A DNA stretch of 64,000 nucleotides from JAKFDI01 sp044508835 (GTDB taxonomy: Bacteria; Pseudomonadota; Gammaproteobacteria; Burkholderiales; Burkholderiaceae_C): assembly GCA_044508835.1 (NCBI GenBank), contig JBIQHD010000001.1, forward strand, positions 1-64,000. Direction: 5' to 3'. A program made the translations under genes and the position numbers. Below are positions 38,854-47,172 of the stretch, in pieces. Under the pieces are notes generated by a model. It was not told the origin of the DNA. It saw nothing but the letters and a program-made list of their open reading frames with translations, and made no database searches. The stretch's first letter is position 1. Each line of letters starts with the position of its first letter.

Positions 38854-39785
38854 GCCGCAGATACGTTCTCATTTCTCCTTGCCGCAACGAGGCGCAGTAC
38901 ATGCGCCGCACGCTCGACACCGTGGTGGCGCAGAGCGTGCGCCCCGCGCTGTGGGTCATCGTCGACGACGGCTCGACCGACGACACGCCGCGCATCCTCG
39001 CCGAGTACCGGGCGAAGCACGACTGGATCACCGTCGTGACGCGCCGGGACCGCGGCCGCCGCGCCGTGGGCCCCGGCGTGATCGAGGCCTTCTACGCCGG
39101 CTACGAGACCATCCGCCCCGCCGACTTCGACTATCTGTGCAAGCTCGACCTCGACCTCGACCTGCCGCCGCGCTACTTCGAGATCCTGATGCAGCGCATG
39201 GAGGCCGAGCCGCGCATGGCCACCTGCAGCGGCAAGGCCTACGTGCGCCACGGCGAGGCGCTGGTGCCCGAGAACCATGGCGACGAGACCTCGCTCGGGA
39301 TGACCAAGTTCTACCGCGTCGACCGCTTCCAGGCCATCGGCGGCTTCGTGCGCGAGGTGATGTGGGACGGCATCGACTGCCACCGCTGCCGCATGCACGG
39401 CTGGATCGCCTGCAGCTGGGACGAGCCCGCGCTGCGCTTCGAGCACCTGCGGCCCATGGGATCGAGCCAGGCCGGCATCCTCACCGGCCGCATGCGCCAC
39501 GGCTACGGCCAGTACTTCATGGGCACGGGCTTCGTCTACATGCTGGCGAGCGCCGTGTTCCGCCTGACCGAGCCGCCGCTCGTCATCGGCAGCGCGGCCA
39601 TGCTGTGGGGCTGGGTGAAGAGCGCGCTGCAGCGCAAGCCGCGCTACGACGCCCCCGAGTTCCGCCGCTTCCTGCGCCGCTACCAGTGGCGCGCGCTGCG
39701 CGTGGGCAAGCGGCGCGCGGCGCAGGAGCTGACGCCCCCCGCGCCGGCGCCCGACCTGCCCGCCGGGAAGCGCCTTGGCACCTGA
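38850..39785 (+). CDS. Family 2 glycosyltransferase
   Basis: 311-residue enzyme: VLISPCRNEAQYMRRTLDTV, IVDDGSTDDTPRIL, and KLDLDLDLPPRYFEIL in place of a simple DxD. MWDGIDCHRCRMHGW is the acceptor-side catalytic segment. Hydrophobic stretch near 240-265. ATGA overlap with the upstream gene, and its last 11 bases overlap the TTG-started gene behind it. Confidence 0.87.
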   Translation: MSRRYVLISPCRNEAQYMRRTLDTVVAQSVRPALWVIVDDGSTDDTPRILAEYRAKHDWITVVTRRDRGRRAVGPGVIEAFYAGYETIRPADFDYLCKLDLDLDLPPRYFEILMQRMEAEPRMATCSGKAYVRHGEALVPENHGDETSLGMTKFYRVDRFQAIGGFVREVMWDGIDCHRCRMHGWIACSWDEPALRFEHLRPMGSSQAGILTGRMRHGYGQYFMGTGFVYMLASAVFRLTEPPLVIGSAAMLWGWVKSALQRKPRYDAPEFRRFLRRYQWRALRVGKRRAAQELTPPAPAPDLPAGKRLGT

Positions 39786-40872
39786 CTTCGAGCGGGACGT
39801 TCGCTGCATCCTCGGCCTGCCCTTCGACATGGTCGACCTGGGCGGCGCCGCCGGGCGGGTGCGCCGGGCGGTGCGCGAGCGGCGGCCGTGCTTCCTCTCC
39901 ACGCCCAACCTCGACTTCGTCGTCACCGCGCAGCGCGACGCCGCCTTCCGCGACTCGGTGCTGCGCAGCGACCTGAGCCTGGCCGACGGCATGCCGCTCG
40001 TGTGGGTGGCGCGGCTGATGGGGCTGCCCCTGCCCGAGCGGGTGGCGGGCGCGAGCCTGTTCGAGCGGCTGCGCGACGCGGCGGCGGCGCCGATCCGCGT
40101 GTTCTTCTTCGGTGGGCCGGACGGGGCGGCCGAGCAGGCCTGCCGGCGCCTGAACGCCAGCGCCGCCGGCCTGCGCTGCGTCGGCTTCGATTCGCCGGGC
40201 TTCGTGCCGGTGGAGGCGATGAGCGAGCCCGAGCGCATCGGGCGCATCAACGCGAGCGCGCCCGATTTCGTGCTCGTCTCGCTCGGCGCGGCCAAGGGGC
40301 AGGCGTGGATCGAGCGCAACCGCCCGCAGCTCACCGCGCCGGTGCTGAGCCACCTGGGCGCCGTCGTGAACTTCGTGGCCGGCAGCGTGCGGCGCGCGCC
40401 GGCATGGGCGCAGCGCGGCGGGCTCGAATGGCTGTGGCGCGTGAAGGAGGAGCCGGCGCTGTGGCGGCGCTATGCGCGCGATGGCCTCGGCTTCGTGCAC
40501 CTGCTCGCCGCGCGCGTGCTGCCCTACCTGCTGCATGCGCGTCGCCATGCGCCCACGGCGGCGCAGCTCGCGGCCGCGTCGGCCGAGCGGCGCGGCGCGG
40601 TGCTGCACCTGCGCGGCGCCTGGGCGGCCTCGAACGCCGCGCCGCTGCGCCGCGCCTTCGCCGAGCTGGCGGGCGCCGACGGCGAGTCCGTGCTGGACTG
40701 CGCCGGGCTGTCGCACGTCGACCCGGCCGTGGTCGCCCTGGTCGGCCTGCTGTGGATGAGCCGGCGCGAGCGCGGCGCGCCGCTGCGCCTGGCGGGCGTC
40801 CGGCCGGCCGTGCGGCGCAGCTTCACCCTGCTGTGCGCGGGCTACCTGCTCGAACCGCAGGGCGCGGCATGA
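39775..40872 (+). CDS. WecG/TagA/CpsF glycosyltransferase with C-terminal STAS domain
   Basis: 365 residues in two parts. Residues 1-255 are a WecG/TagA/CpsF glycosyltransferase (typically N-acetylmannosaminuronic-acid or related transferase): STPNLDFVV at 42-50, LADGMPLVW at 69-77, FFFGGPDGAAEQ, SLGAAKGQAWIERNRP and GLEWLWRVKEEP. Residues about 272-362 look like a STAS domain (AVLHLRGAWAASNAAPLRRAF, then VLDCAGLSHVDPAVVALVG). The place where anti-anti-sigma STAS domains carry the phosphorylated Ser (D-S-S-G) reads D-P-A-V, so phosphorylation is not expected. Start is TTG with GGGAAG five bases upstream, overlapping the previous gene. Confidence 0.85.
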   Translation: MAPDFERDVRCILGLPFDMVDLGGAAGRVRRAVRERRPCFLSTPNLDFVVTAQRDAAFRDSVLRSDLSLADGMPLVWVARLMGLPLPERVAGASLFERLRDAAAAPIRVFFFGGPDGAAEQACRRLNASAAGLRCVGFDSPGFVPVEAMSEPERIGRINASAPDFVLVSLGAAKGQAWIERNRPQLTAPVLSHLGAVVNFVAGSVRRAPAWAQRGGLEWLWRVKEEPALWRRYARDGLGFVHLLAARVLPYLLHARRHAPTAAQLAAASAERRGAVLHLRGAWAASNAAPLRRAFAELAGADGESVLDCAGLSHVDPAVVALVGLLWMSRRERGAPLRLAGVRPAVRRSFTLLCAGYLLEPQGAA

Positions 40873-42185
40873 CGCCGCCGCCGGCCGCCGGCCGCCGCCT
40901 GGGCGTGCTGCTCGTGAGCGAGCACGCCTCGGCGCGCTTCGGCGGCGAGGCGGCGCTCGGCCTGCACTACTTCCGCGTGCTGCGCGAGCGCGACGTGGAC
41001 GTCCGGCTCGTCACCCATGCGCGCACGCGCGAGGAGCTGGCCCGCCTGTTCGGCGACGACCCGCGCATCCACTACGTCGAGGACACGCGCGCGCACCGCG
41101 TGCTGTGGCGCCTGGGGCGGTGGCTGCCGGCGCGGCTGGCGCATTTCACGCTCGGCTTCCTGTCGCGACTGCTCACCCAGCGCGCGCAGCGGCGCCTGGT
41201 GCGCCGGCTCGTGGCGCAGCAGCGCGTCGACGTGATCCACCAGCCGATGCCGGTGTCGCCGCGCGAGCCGTCGACGCTGCACGGCTTCGGCGTGCCGGTG
41301 CTCATCGGGCCGATGAACGGCGGCATGCGCTACCCGCCCGGCTTCGCCCGGCGTGACGGGCTGGTCGGGCGCGCGCTGCTCGCGGCCGGCCGCGCCGCGT
41401 CGGAAGGGCTGAACCGGCTGATGCCGGGCAAGCGCGAGGCGGCGCTGCTGATGGTGGCGAACGCGCGCACGCGCGCGGCGCTGCCGCGCTGCGCCTCGCC
41501 GCGCGTGGTGGAGGTGGTGGAGAACGGCGTCGACCTGCGGCTGTGGGCCGAGGCCGGCGAGGCGGCCGCCGACGCCGTGGACGGGCCGGCGACCTTCGTC
41601 TTCATGGGCCGGCTCGTCGCCCTCAAGTGCGTGGACGTGCTGCTCGAAGCGTTGGCCGATGCGCTGGCGCGCACGCCCATGCGGCTCGTGGTGGTGGGCG
41701 ACGGCCCCGAGCGCGAGCGCCTGCAGCGGCTGGCCCGGCGCCTCGGGCTCGCCGGCCGCGCGGACGGCGGCGACGCGGTGCGCTTCACCGGCTGGCTGCC
41801 GCAGGCCGAATGCGCGGCGCAGCTGCGCCGGGCCGACGCGCTGGTGCTGCCCAGCGTGCACGAATGCGGCGGCGCGGTGGTGCTCGAAGCGATGGCGATG
41901 GGCCGGCCGGTGATCGCCGCGGCCTGGGGCGGGCCGGCCGACTACATCGACGCGGGCTGCGGCGTGCTCGTCGAGCCCACCGACCGGCGCGCGCTGCGCG
42001 ACGGCTTCGCCGCGGCGATGCAGCGCCTCGCGGCGGCGCCCGACCTGCGCCGGGCGCTCGGCCGCGCCGGGCGCGAGAAGGTCGTGCGCGACTTCGACTG
42101 GGAGGTCAAGGTCGACCGCATGCTCGCCCGCTACCGCGAAGTGGCCGAGGCCGGGGCCGGCGCGGCGCGGACGCCCGCGGCGTGA
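40869..42185 (+). CDS. Family 4 glycosyltransferase
   Basis: 438-residue GT-B enzyme with VLLVSEHASARFGGEAALGLHY at the N-terminus split from a donor domain (FVFMGRLVALKCVDVLLEAL, VLPSVHECGGAVVLEAMAMGRPVI) that has the E-x7-E pattern. The start overlaps the WecG-STAS stop (ATGA). Last glycosyltransferase of the block; 145 bases of spacer follow. Confidence 0.9.
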   Translation: MTPPPAAGRRLGVLLVSEHASARFGGEAALGLHYFRVLRERDVDVRLVTHARTREELARLFGDDPRIHYVEDTRAHRVLWRLGRWLPARLAHFTLGFLSRLLTQRAQRRLVRRLVAQQRVDVIHQPMPVSPREPSTLHGFGVPVLIGPMNGGMRYPPGFARRDGLVGRALLAAGRAASEGLNRLMPGKREAALLMVANARTRAALPRCASPRVVEVVENGVDLRLWAEAGEAAADAVDGPATFVFMGRLVALKCVDVLLEALADALARTPMRLVVVGDGPERERLQRLARRLGLAGRADGGDAVRFTGWLPQAECAAQLRRADALVLPSVHECGGAVVLEAMAMGRPVIAAAWGGPADYIDAGCGVLVEPTDRRALRDGFAAAMQRLAAAPDLRRALGRAGREKVVRDFDWEVKVDRMLARYREVAEAGAGAARTPAA

Positions 42186-42330
42186 CCCCGCGCTGCCCGG
42201 CGGGGCTCCCGCGGGTTTTGTTACCAGGCCGGGCCGGGGCGCATGCCACAGTGCCCGCCGCAGGGCCGTGGCGGTGCGGACAGGGTGCCGTGCCGCGCCC
42301 TGGACGAGAGCACACACAGAGGAGGTCGCG

Positions 42331-42480
42331 ATGCATTCCCCGTTGCTGCGGCGGCGTGCCGTTCTCGCCGCCCTCGCGCTGGCGCGCATGGCGGCCCTGG
42401 CCGGCGCGGTGCAGGCGCTGCTGGCGCGGCGGCGCCTGGTGCTGCGCTCGGGCTGGGTGATGAAGGCGGACGACCGGTGA
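42331..42480 (+). CDS. Small membrane protein, 49 residues
   Basis: Short frame preceded by a strong ribosome-binding site (GAGGAGG, 6 bases before the ATG), stronger than most in this locus. It has a basic N-terminus, one hydrophobic helix at about residues 10-31, then a basic patch and a polar end. The stop overlaps the GTG start of the GMC oxidoreductase gene (GTGA), so translation is coupled. No known family. It may anchor or assist the following enzyme (inference). Confidence 0.65.
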   Translation: MHSPLLRRRAVLAALALARMAALAGAVQALLARRRLVLRSGWVMKADDR

Positions 42481-43907
42481 TCTTCGGCGACCTCGCCGCG
42501 CTCGACGGCGCGGGCTTCCGGCCGGCCGTGTGCATCGTGGGCTCCGAGCCGGCGGGGCTGTCGCTGGCGCTGCAGCTGGAGCGGCACCGGATCCCGTGCC
42601 TCGTGCTCGAGGCGGGCGGCTTCGCCTACGACGCCGACACGCAGGACGCCTGCGGCGGCGAGGTCGTGGGCGACCGCTACGCCGAGCTGGCCGCCACGCG
42701 GCTGCGCGTCTTCGGCGGTGGCTCGGGCCACTGGGAGGGCTGGTGCCGCGCGCTCGACGCCATCGACTTCGAGCCGCGCGCCGGCATCGAGGCAGGCGGA
42801 TGGCCGATCCGCCGGCGCGACCTGGCGCCCTTCGCCGCGCGCGCCGACGACATCCTCGACCTGCCGCCGCCGGCGCGGCCCGACCGGCCGGTGAACGAGG
42901 ACCTGCAGGAGATCGGCCTGCGCGTCAGCCGCCCGGTCACGCGCCTGGGCACCAAGTACCGCCGGCAGGTGGAGGACTCCCCGTCGATCGGGCTGCTGCT
43001 GGACAGCCCGGTGACCGACCTCGTGCCCGAGCGCGGGCGCATCGCCGCCGCGCGCATCGGCGCCGAAGGGCAGGGCGGCGAGGTCCGCGCGCCGTTCTTC
43101 GCCGTGTGCGCCGGCGGCATCGAGAACAGCCGGCTGCTGCTGTGGGCCAACCGCCTGCACGACGGCGGCGTGGTGCCGCGGCCGGCGACGCTCGGGCGCT
43201 ACTGGATGGAGCATCCGCGCGTCGACGTGGGCGACGTGATCGTCTTCGACTTCACGCGGATGCGGGCCGCCGGCGGCATGCGCTTCTACGCGCCGAGCGA
43301 GGCCTGGCTGCGCGGCCGCCCGGCCACCGGCAACTTCGGCATGCGGCTGCAGGTGGGCGAGGGCCTGCCCAGGGCGCTGCTGCGCGACGCGATGTGCGTG
43401 GCGCCGGAACTGTTCAGGAAGGTGGCGAAGGACGGCCTCGCCTGCTCCGCCAGGGCGCGCCTGGCCTGGGAGCAGGTGCCGCTCGCGGCCAACCGCGTCG
43501 AGCTCGGCCGCGCCCGCGACCGCCTGGGCATGCCGCGCACCGTGCTGCACTGGAGGAAGTCGCCGCAGGACCGGCGCACGGCCGAGGTGGCGTCGGTGCT
43601 GTTCGGCAACGGCGTCGCGGCCAGCGAGCTCGGGCGGATGAAGATCCTTCCCTGGATCACCGAGGGCGGGCCCTGGCCCGACGAGCACCCGGTGGCCGGC
43701 TTCCACCACATGGGCGGCACGCGCATGGCCGACGGCCCCGCCCGCGGCGTGGTCGACCGCGACTGCAAGGTGTTCGGCGTGGACAACCTGTACGTGGGCG
43801 GCGCGTCGGTGTTCCCGACCGGCGGGCATGCGCCCCCGACCTACGCCATCGTCCAGCTCGCGCTGCGCCTGGGCGACCACCTGGCGGGTCGCCTGGCGAA
43901 GGAGTGA
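42477..43907 (+). CDS. GMC-family FAD oxidoreductase
   Basis: 476-residue flavoprotein. The N-terminal FAD-binding fold reads VGSEPAGLS at 21-29 (close to GxGxxG) with LVLEAGG as the ribose-binding acidic end; the C-terminal GMC domain ends in HHMGGTRMADG, then VYGVDNLYVGGASVFPTGG-like text with a His for catalysis. Such enzymes oxidise alcohol groups; in a polysaccharide locus it might oxidise a sugar residue or lipid-linked intermediate (inference). No signal peptide. GTG start is set by the overlap with the small gene before it; its stop is 6 bases from the convergent beta-helix gene. Confidence 0.88.
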   Translation: MIFGDLAALDGAGFRPAVCIVGSEPAGLSLALQLERHRIPCLVLEAGGFAYDADTQDACGGEVVGDRYAELAATRLRVFGGGSGHWEGWCRALDAIDFEPRAGIEAGGWPIRRRDLAPFAARADDILDLPPPARPDRPVNEDLQEIGLRVSRPVTRLGTKYRRQVEDSPSIGLLLDSPVTDLVPERGRIAAARIGAEGQGGEVRAPFFAVCAGGIENSRLLLWANRLHDGGVVPRPATLGRYWMEHPRVDVGDVIVFDFTRMRAAGGMRFYAPSEAWLRGRPATGNFGMRLQVGEGLPRALLRDAMCVAPELFRKVAKDGLACSARARLAWEQVPLAANRVELGRARDRLGMPRTVLHWRKSPQDRRTAEVASVLFGNGVAASELGRMKILPWITEGGPWPDEHPVAGFHHMGGTRMADGPARGVVDRDCKVFGVDNLYVGGASVFPTGGHAPPTYAIVQLALRLGDHLAGRLAKE

Positions 43908-43913
43908 CGTGCC

Positions 43914-45524
43914 CTAGTGGACGCTCAGGCCCGACGGCGCCGCGGGCCGGGCCGCGCGCTCGACGGCGCCGATGTCGGGCAGCGCGTCGCGCTGCACGCC
44001 GGCCTGGTCGCGCGGGCTGCTCAGGGTGCGGTGGCCGGCGTTGACCGCCGGCGAGGCGGTGGACAGCACGCTGCCCGCCGCGGCGCCCGCCGCCTGCCTG
44101 AGCGTGGACAGGCCGGGGTCGACGGCGAGGCTCGACTGGTCGAAGCCGGCGGCCTGCGCCGCGCCGAGCGTGCCGGCCTGGTCGCTCCACGAGAAGGCCG
44201 CGCCGCCGCTGCGCCAGCACAGGTTGTTGTCGATCGCCTTGAAGCTCTGGATGGAGCGCCCGCGCGTCTGCAGGCACTGGGCGCGGTTCGACTGGCTGCC
44301 GAACAGCACGAGGTTGGAGACGACCACGTCGCTGGCCGAGCCCGGCGCCAGCGAGATGCCGGTCGGGCGGTCGGGCGCCTCGATGTGGAGGGTGTTGTTG
44401 CGCACGGTGACGCTGTCGTCGGCCGCGTCGCCGCGCGCGGCGCTGGGCGTGCCCGAGGGGATGTGCACGCCGGTGAAGCTGCCGCCGTCGCCGGTGCGCA
44501 CGATGGTGTTGTTCTCGATCACCGCGCCGGGGCAGGAGTCGCAGGTGATGCCGACGTTGCCCGCGCCGTGGATGGACACCGTGTTGCCGCGGATCACGAG
44601 GCCGGGGAAGGCCTGCACGACGTTCGAGGCGGTGACGCCGTTGATGGCGATGCCCCAGCACACGGCGCCGGACGCGGTCTCGGTGATGGTGTTGTTCTCG
44701 ATCGTCAGGCGGGGCATGTGCCCGTGGCCGACCAGCGACACCGACTTGCAGATCGCGCCGGCATAGGCGGTGTTGTTCGTCAGCGTGTTGCCGCGCACCA
44801 GGATGTCGGGCACCTCGTAGGGCCCGCTGCTCAGGTAGATGTTGTGGTCGCGCGTGCCGTTGTCGCTGCCGTTGCCGTCGAACAGGTTGTCCTCGATCAG
44901 CAGGCCGTTGGCGCCGCCGAGGAAGCCCTGCGCCTTGTTGTGCCGGATGGTCGAGCCGCGCAGCGTGACCCGCTCGGACGGCGTGCCGTTGTGGCCGTAG
45001 GCGACGTGCACGCCGATCACGAAGTCGCTGATCTCCAGGTTGTCGAGCGTGATGTCGCTCGAGCCCTGCGACATCACGCCGTAGCCCTCGCCGCCGCCGT
45101 AGCCGCGCAGTTCCAGGTCGCGCACGGTGCTGCCGCGCTTGAACCAGAAGCGCACGGCGTCGTCGCCCCGGCCGTCGGCCTTGGCGCGCGCCTTCAGGAT
45201 CGGCCGCGACTGCGCGCAGCTGCCGCTGCACCACGACGGCCGGTAGGCCTCGAAGACGGCGCCCGAGGGGGCGTCGATGTAGACGTTGGCGAACGAGCCG
45301 CCCCGGGCGAAGCGGTAGGCGTGGCCCGAGCCCGCGGGGAACTTGAACCCGGCCAGGTTCTGCCGGGGCGCCTCGGGGCTGGTGCCGGCGTTGCCGTTGC
45401 TGCCGGCCACGCAGGCGGGCGCCGCGTCGGCCTGGCAATCGGAGAAGTAGTAGGTGGCGGCGGCGGCCGGCAGCGCGCCGAAGGCGGCGGCCAGCAGGGT
45501 GAGCAGGGCGAGTACGGCTTTCAT
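43914..45524 (-). CDS. Secreted right-handed beta-helix protein
   Basis: 536 residues, Sec signal peptide of about 23 residues (PAAAA-TYYFSD). Many short repeats of the kind LLIEDNLFDGN, ILVRGNTLTNNTA, LTIENNTITE and VTVRNNTLHI build a parallel beta-helix as in pectate lyases, alginate epimerase AlgG and related surface enzymes. Cysteine pairs in the N-terminal part suggest disulfides. Catalytic residues cannot be identified. Likely acts on, or binds, the exopolysaccharide outside the inner membrane. 57 bases behind the FN3 lipoprotein gene, so probably in one transcript. Confidence 0.85.
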   Translation of the reverse strand: MKAVLALLTLLAAAFGALPAAAATYYFSDCQADAAPACVAGSNGNAGTSPEAPRQNLAGFKFPAGSGHAYRFARGGSFANVYIDAPSGAVFEAYRPSWCSGSCAQSRPILKARAKADGRGDDAVRFWFKRGSTVRDLELRGYGGGEGYGVMSQGSSDITLDNLEISDFVIGVHVAYGHNGTPSERVTLRGSTIRHNKAQGFLGGANGLLIEDNLFDGNGSDNGTRDHNIYLSSGPYEVPDILVRGNTLTNNTAYAGAICKSVSLVGHGHMPRLTIENNTITETASGAVCWGIAINGVTASNVVQAFPGLVIRGNTVSIHGAGNVGITCDSCPGAVIENNTIVRTGDGGSFTGVHIPSGTPSAARGDAADDSVTVRNNTLHIEAPDRPTGISLAPGSASDVVVSNLVLFGSQSNRAQCLQTRGRSIQSFKAIDNNLCWRSGGAAFSWSDQAGTLGAAQAAGFDQSSLAVDPGLSTLRQAAGAAAGSVLSTASPAVNAGHRTLSSPRDQAGVQRDALPDIGAVERAARPAAPSGLSVH

Positions 45525-45581
45525 GCAGGAAGGGGTTCCGGAACGTTCGGTCCAGCGTAACGCGGGCCGGGGCGGCTCTCG

Positions 45582-46061
45582 TTACTGAATGGTCTTGCTC
45601 GCCTCGGGCGAGGCGATGCTCTGGGCGCCGGCGCTGTTGACCGCCTTCACCACCACGTAGTAGGTGCCCGGGGCGAGCGATTCCAGGCGGTGGCTCAACG
45701 CGGCCGGGTCGTCCACCGCCACCGCCGCGGTGTAGTGGCCCGGGCGGCTGCCGTAGTAGATGCGGTAGCCCGCCAGGTCCGTGAGCGGGCTGCCGTCCTC
45801 GTTGGTGCGTGGCGCTTCCCAGGCCAGGACGAGGCTGCGGTCGCCGCTCGGCACGGGCGCGGCAGGCAGGGCGTCGTCCACGACGTCGCCCACGGCGTCG
45901 GCATGGCCGGGCGCATCGGCCGGGGCGGCGATGGCCGGCGGCTCGGACGAGGCGCCGCCCGAGCCGCCGCCGCAGGCCGCCAGTCCGGCCGCGGCCGCGA
46001 GGGCGAGCAGCAGGGGGAGGCGGCGGAGGGTGGGCCGGGGCGTCGGGGCGTGGGGGGTCAT
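45582..46061 (-). CDS. Fibronectin type III lipoprotein
   Basis: 159-residue lipoprotein: lipobox LAAC with C30, a Gly/Ser/Ala-rich linker, and one fibronectin type III domain (SLVLAWEAPRTNEDGSPL, LAGYRIYYGSRPGHYTAAV, GTYYVVVKAVNSAGAQSI). FN3 domains in bacterial surface proteins bind carbohydrate or act as spacers. An ATG at 46085 is an alternative start. With the beta-helix gene it forms a two-gene unit of secreted proteins. Confidence 0.85.
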   Translation of the reverse strand: MTPHAPTPRPTLRRLPLLLALAAAAGLAACGGGSGGASSEPPAIAAPADAPGHADAVGDVVDDALPAAPVPSGDRSLVLAWEAPRTNEDGSPLTDLAGYRIYYGSRPGHYTAAVAVDDPAALSHRLESLAPGTYYVVVKAVNSAGAQSIASPEASKTIQ

Positions 46062-46248
46062 CGGGCGTCGAGGGATCGGTGGCATGGAAGGGGAGGCGGG
46101 CCGCGGCGGCTGCGCGTGGCGCCCGCGGCTACCCGGGGAGTCGGCTGCGCCGGAGGCCGGAAATAGCGGCGGGTTGTTACCGGGCGTCGATGGATGTGTC
46201 TTGCGGTGTCCTGCGTAAGCGGGTGCTGCGCCTGCGTGGAGACCTCGC

Positions 46249-46263
46249 GCAACACCCGGGCCA
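46249..46263 (-). promoter_or_regulatory. Candidate sigma-54 promoter of the lipoprotein/beta-helix unit
   Basis: On the minus strand TGGCCC-N5-TTGC, with GG and GC ten bases apart, one mismatch to TGGCAC-N5-TTGC. It predicts a leader of about 175 bases before the lipoprotein ATG. The 390-base divergent region (46062-46451) shows no gene. Confidence 0.5.
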
Positions 46264-46411
46264 CTGGCCGGGCGGCGATGAACGGACCCGATGCGTCGCC
46301 GCGGCCGGCCCTCGCGCAGCACTCTGGATGCCGACGCTTACATGTTCGACAACGAGAGCCCCGCGAGCGGCGTGAAGCGCCGCGCCGACGCTGCCGCGGG
46401 AAACCCGGCTG

Positions 46412-46417
46412 CCTAGA
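46412..46417 (+). promoter_or_regulatory. Candidate -10 box of epsI
   Basis: TAGAAT followed by CGAC, 34 bases before the ATG; the same string precedes argJ. No convincing -35 box, but position and sequence fit a sigma-70-type start. Confidence 0.4.
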
Positions 46418-46451
46418 ATCGACGGTCCGTCACCGCCGAGGCTCTGGCCCC

Positions 46452-47147
46452 ATGTCCGTGCTGCGCATCTCCGTCGTTCTCGCGGGACTCATGCTGGCGT
46501 CGGCCGTGGCCGGCTTCAATGCGCGGCCCGAATCGAAGCCGCCGGGCAGCGCGCCGCGCTACGTGCTCGAAGACACGGTGCCCACGCAGTTCGGCGACTG
46601 GCGCGCCCTGCCCGACCAGGGCGGGCTGGTGGTGAACCCGCAGACCCAGGAGCTGCTGGACAAGCTCTACAGCCAGGTGCTCACGCGCACCTACGTCAAC
46701 GGCAGCGGCTACCAGATCATGCTGTCGCTCGCCTACGGCGACGAGCAGCGCGGCAACCTGCAGGCGCACAAGCCCGAGGTCTGCTACCCCGCGCAGGGCT
46801 TCGTGCTCAGGAGCAACCAGGAGGGCGTGATCCCCACGCCCTTCGGCGACATCGCCGCACGCCGGCTCGACACCCGCCGGGGTGAGCGCCAGGAGCCGGT
46901 GACCTACTGGTTCACCGCCGGCGACACGCAGGTGCGCAACAAGCTCGAGCTGCGCATGGTCGAGATCAAGATGGGCCTGACCGGCGAGATCCCCGACGGG
47001 CTGCTGTTCCGCGTGTCGTCGATCGACGGCTCGCCCGAGCGCGCCTTCAGGATGCAGGAGCAGTTCGCCACCGCCCTGCTGCAGGCCGTCTCGCCGATCG
47101 ACCGCAAGCGCCTGAGCGGCCTGGACGGCACCGGGGCGCCCGGCTGA
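46452..47147 (+). CDS. epsI: Exosortase-associated protein EpsI (B type)
   Basis: 231-residue protein with an N-terminal membrane anchor or signal (about 1-22) and the EpsI domain: VPTQFGDWRAL, YVNGSGYQIMLSLAYGDEQ, HKPEVCYPAQGF with its conserved cysteine, and VTYWFTAGD. EpsI accompanies exosortases, sometimes fused to them, and is needed for EPS in methanolan-type loci; mechanism unclear. Here it stands alone on the plus strand, 21 kb from xrtB, between minus-strand units, which is unusual. Confidence 0.9.
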   Translation: MSVLRISVVLAGLMLASAVAGFNARPESKPPGSAPRYVLEDTVPTQFGDWRALPDQGGLVVNPQTQELLDKLYSQVLTRTYVNGSGYQIMLSLAYGDEQRGNLQAHKPEVCYPAQGFVLRSNQEGVIPTPFGDIAARRLDTRRGERQEPVTYWFTAGDTQVRNKLELRMVEIKMGLTGEIPDGLLFRVSSIDGSPERAFRMQEQFATALLQAVSPIDRKRLSGLDGTGAPG

Positions 47148-47172
47148 GCGGCGCGGCCCCCGGCGGCCGGCT

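Noticed and set aside
42268..42330. Longer version of the small membrane protein starting 21 codons upstream
   Set aside because: The strong GAGGAGG ribosome site stands directly before the ATG at 42331 and the extra residues look noncoding.
42213..46180. Shared GGGTT..GTTACC(A/G)GG motif in the spacers at about 42213 and 46170, with GTTAC also near 30468 and 45558
   Set aside because: Only the first two share more than a short core; with so few and short matches chance cannot be excluded.
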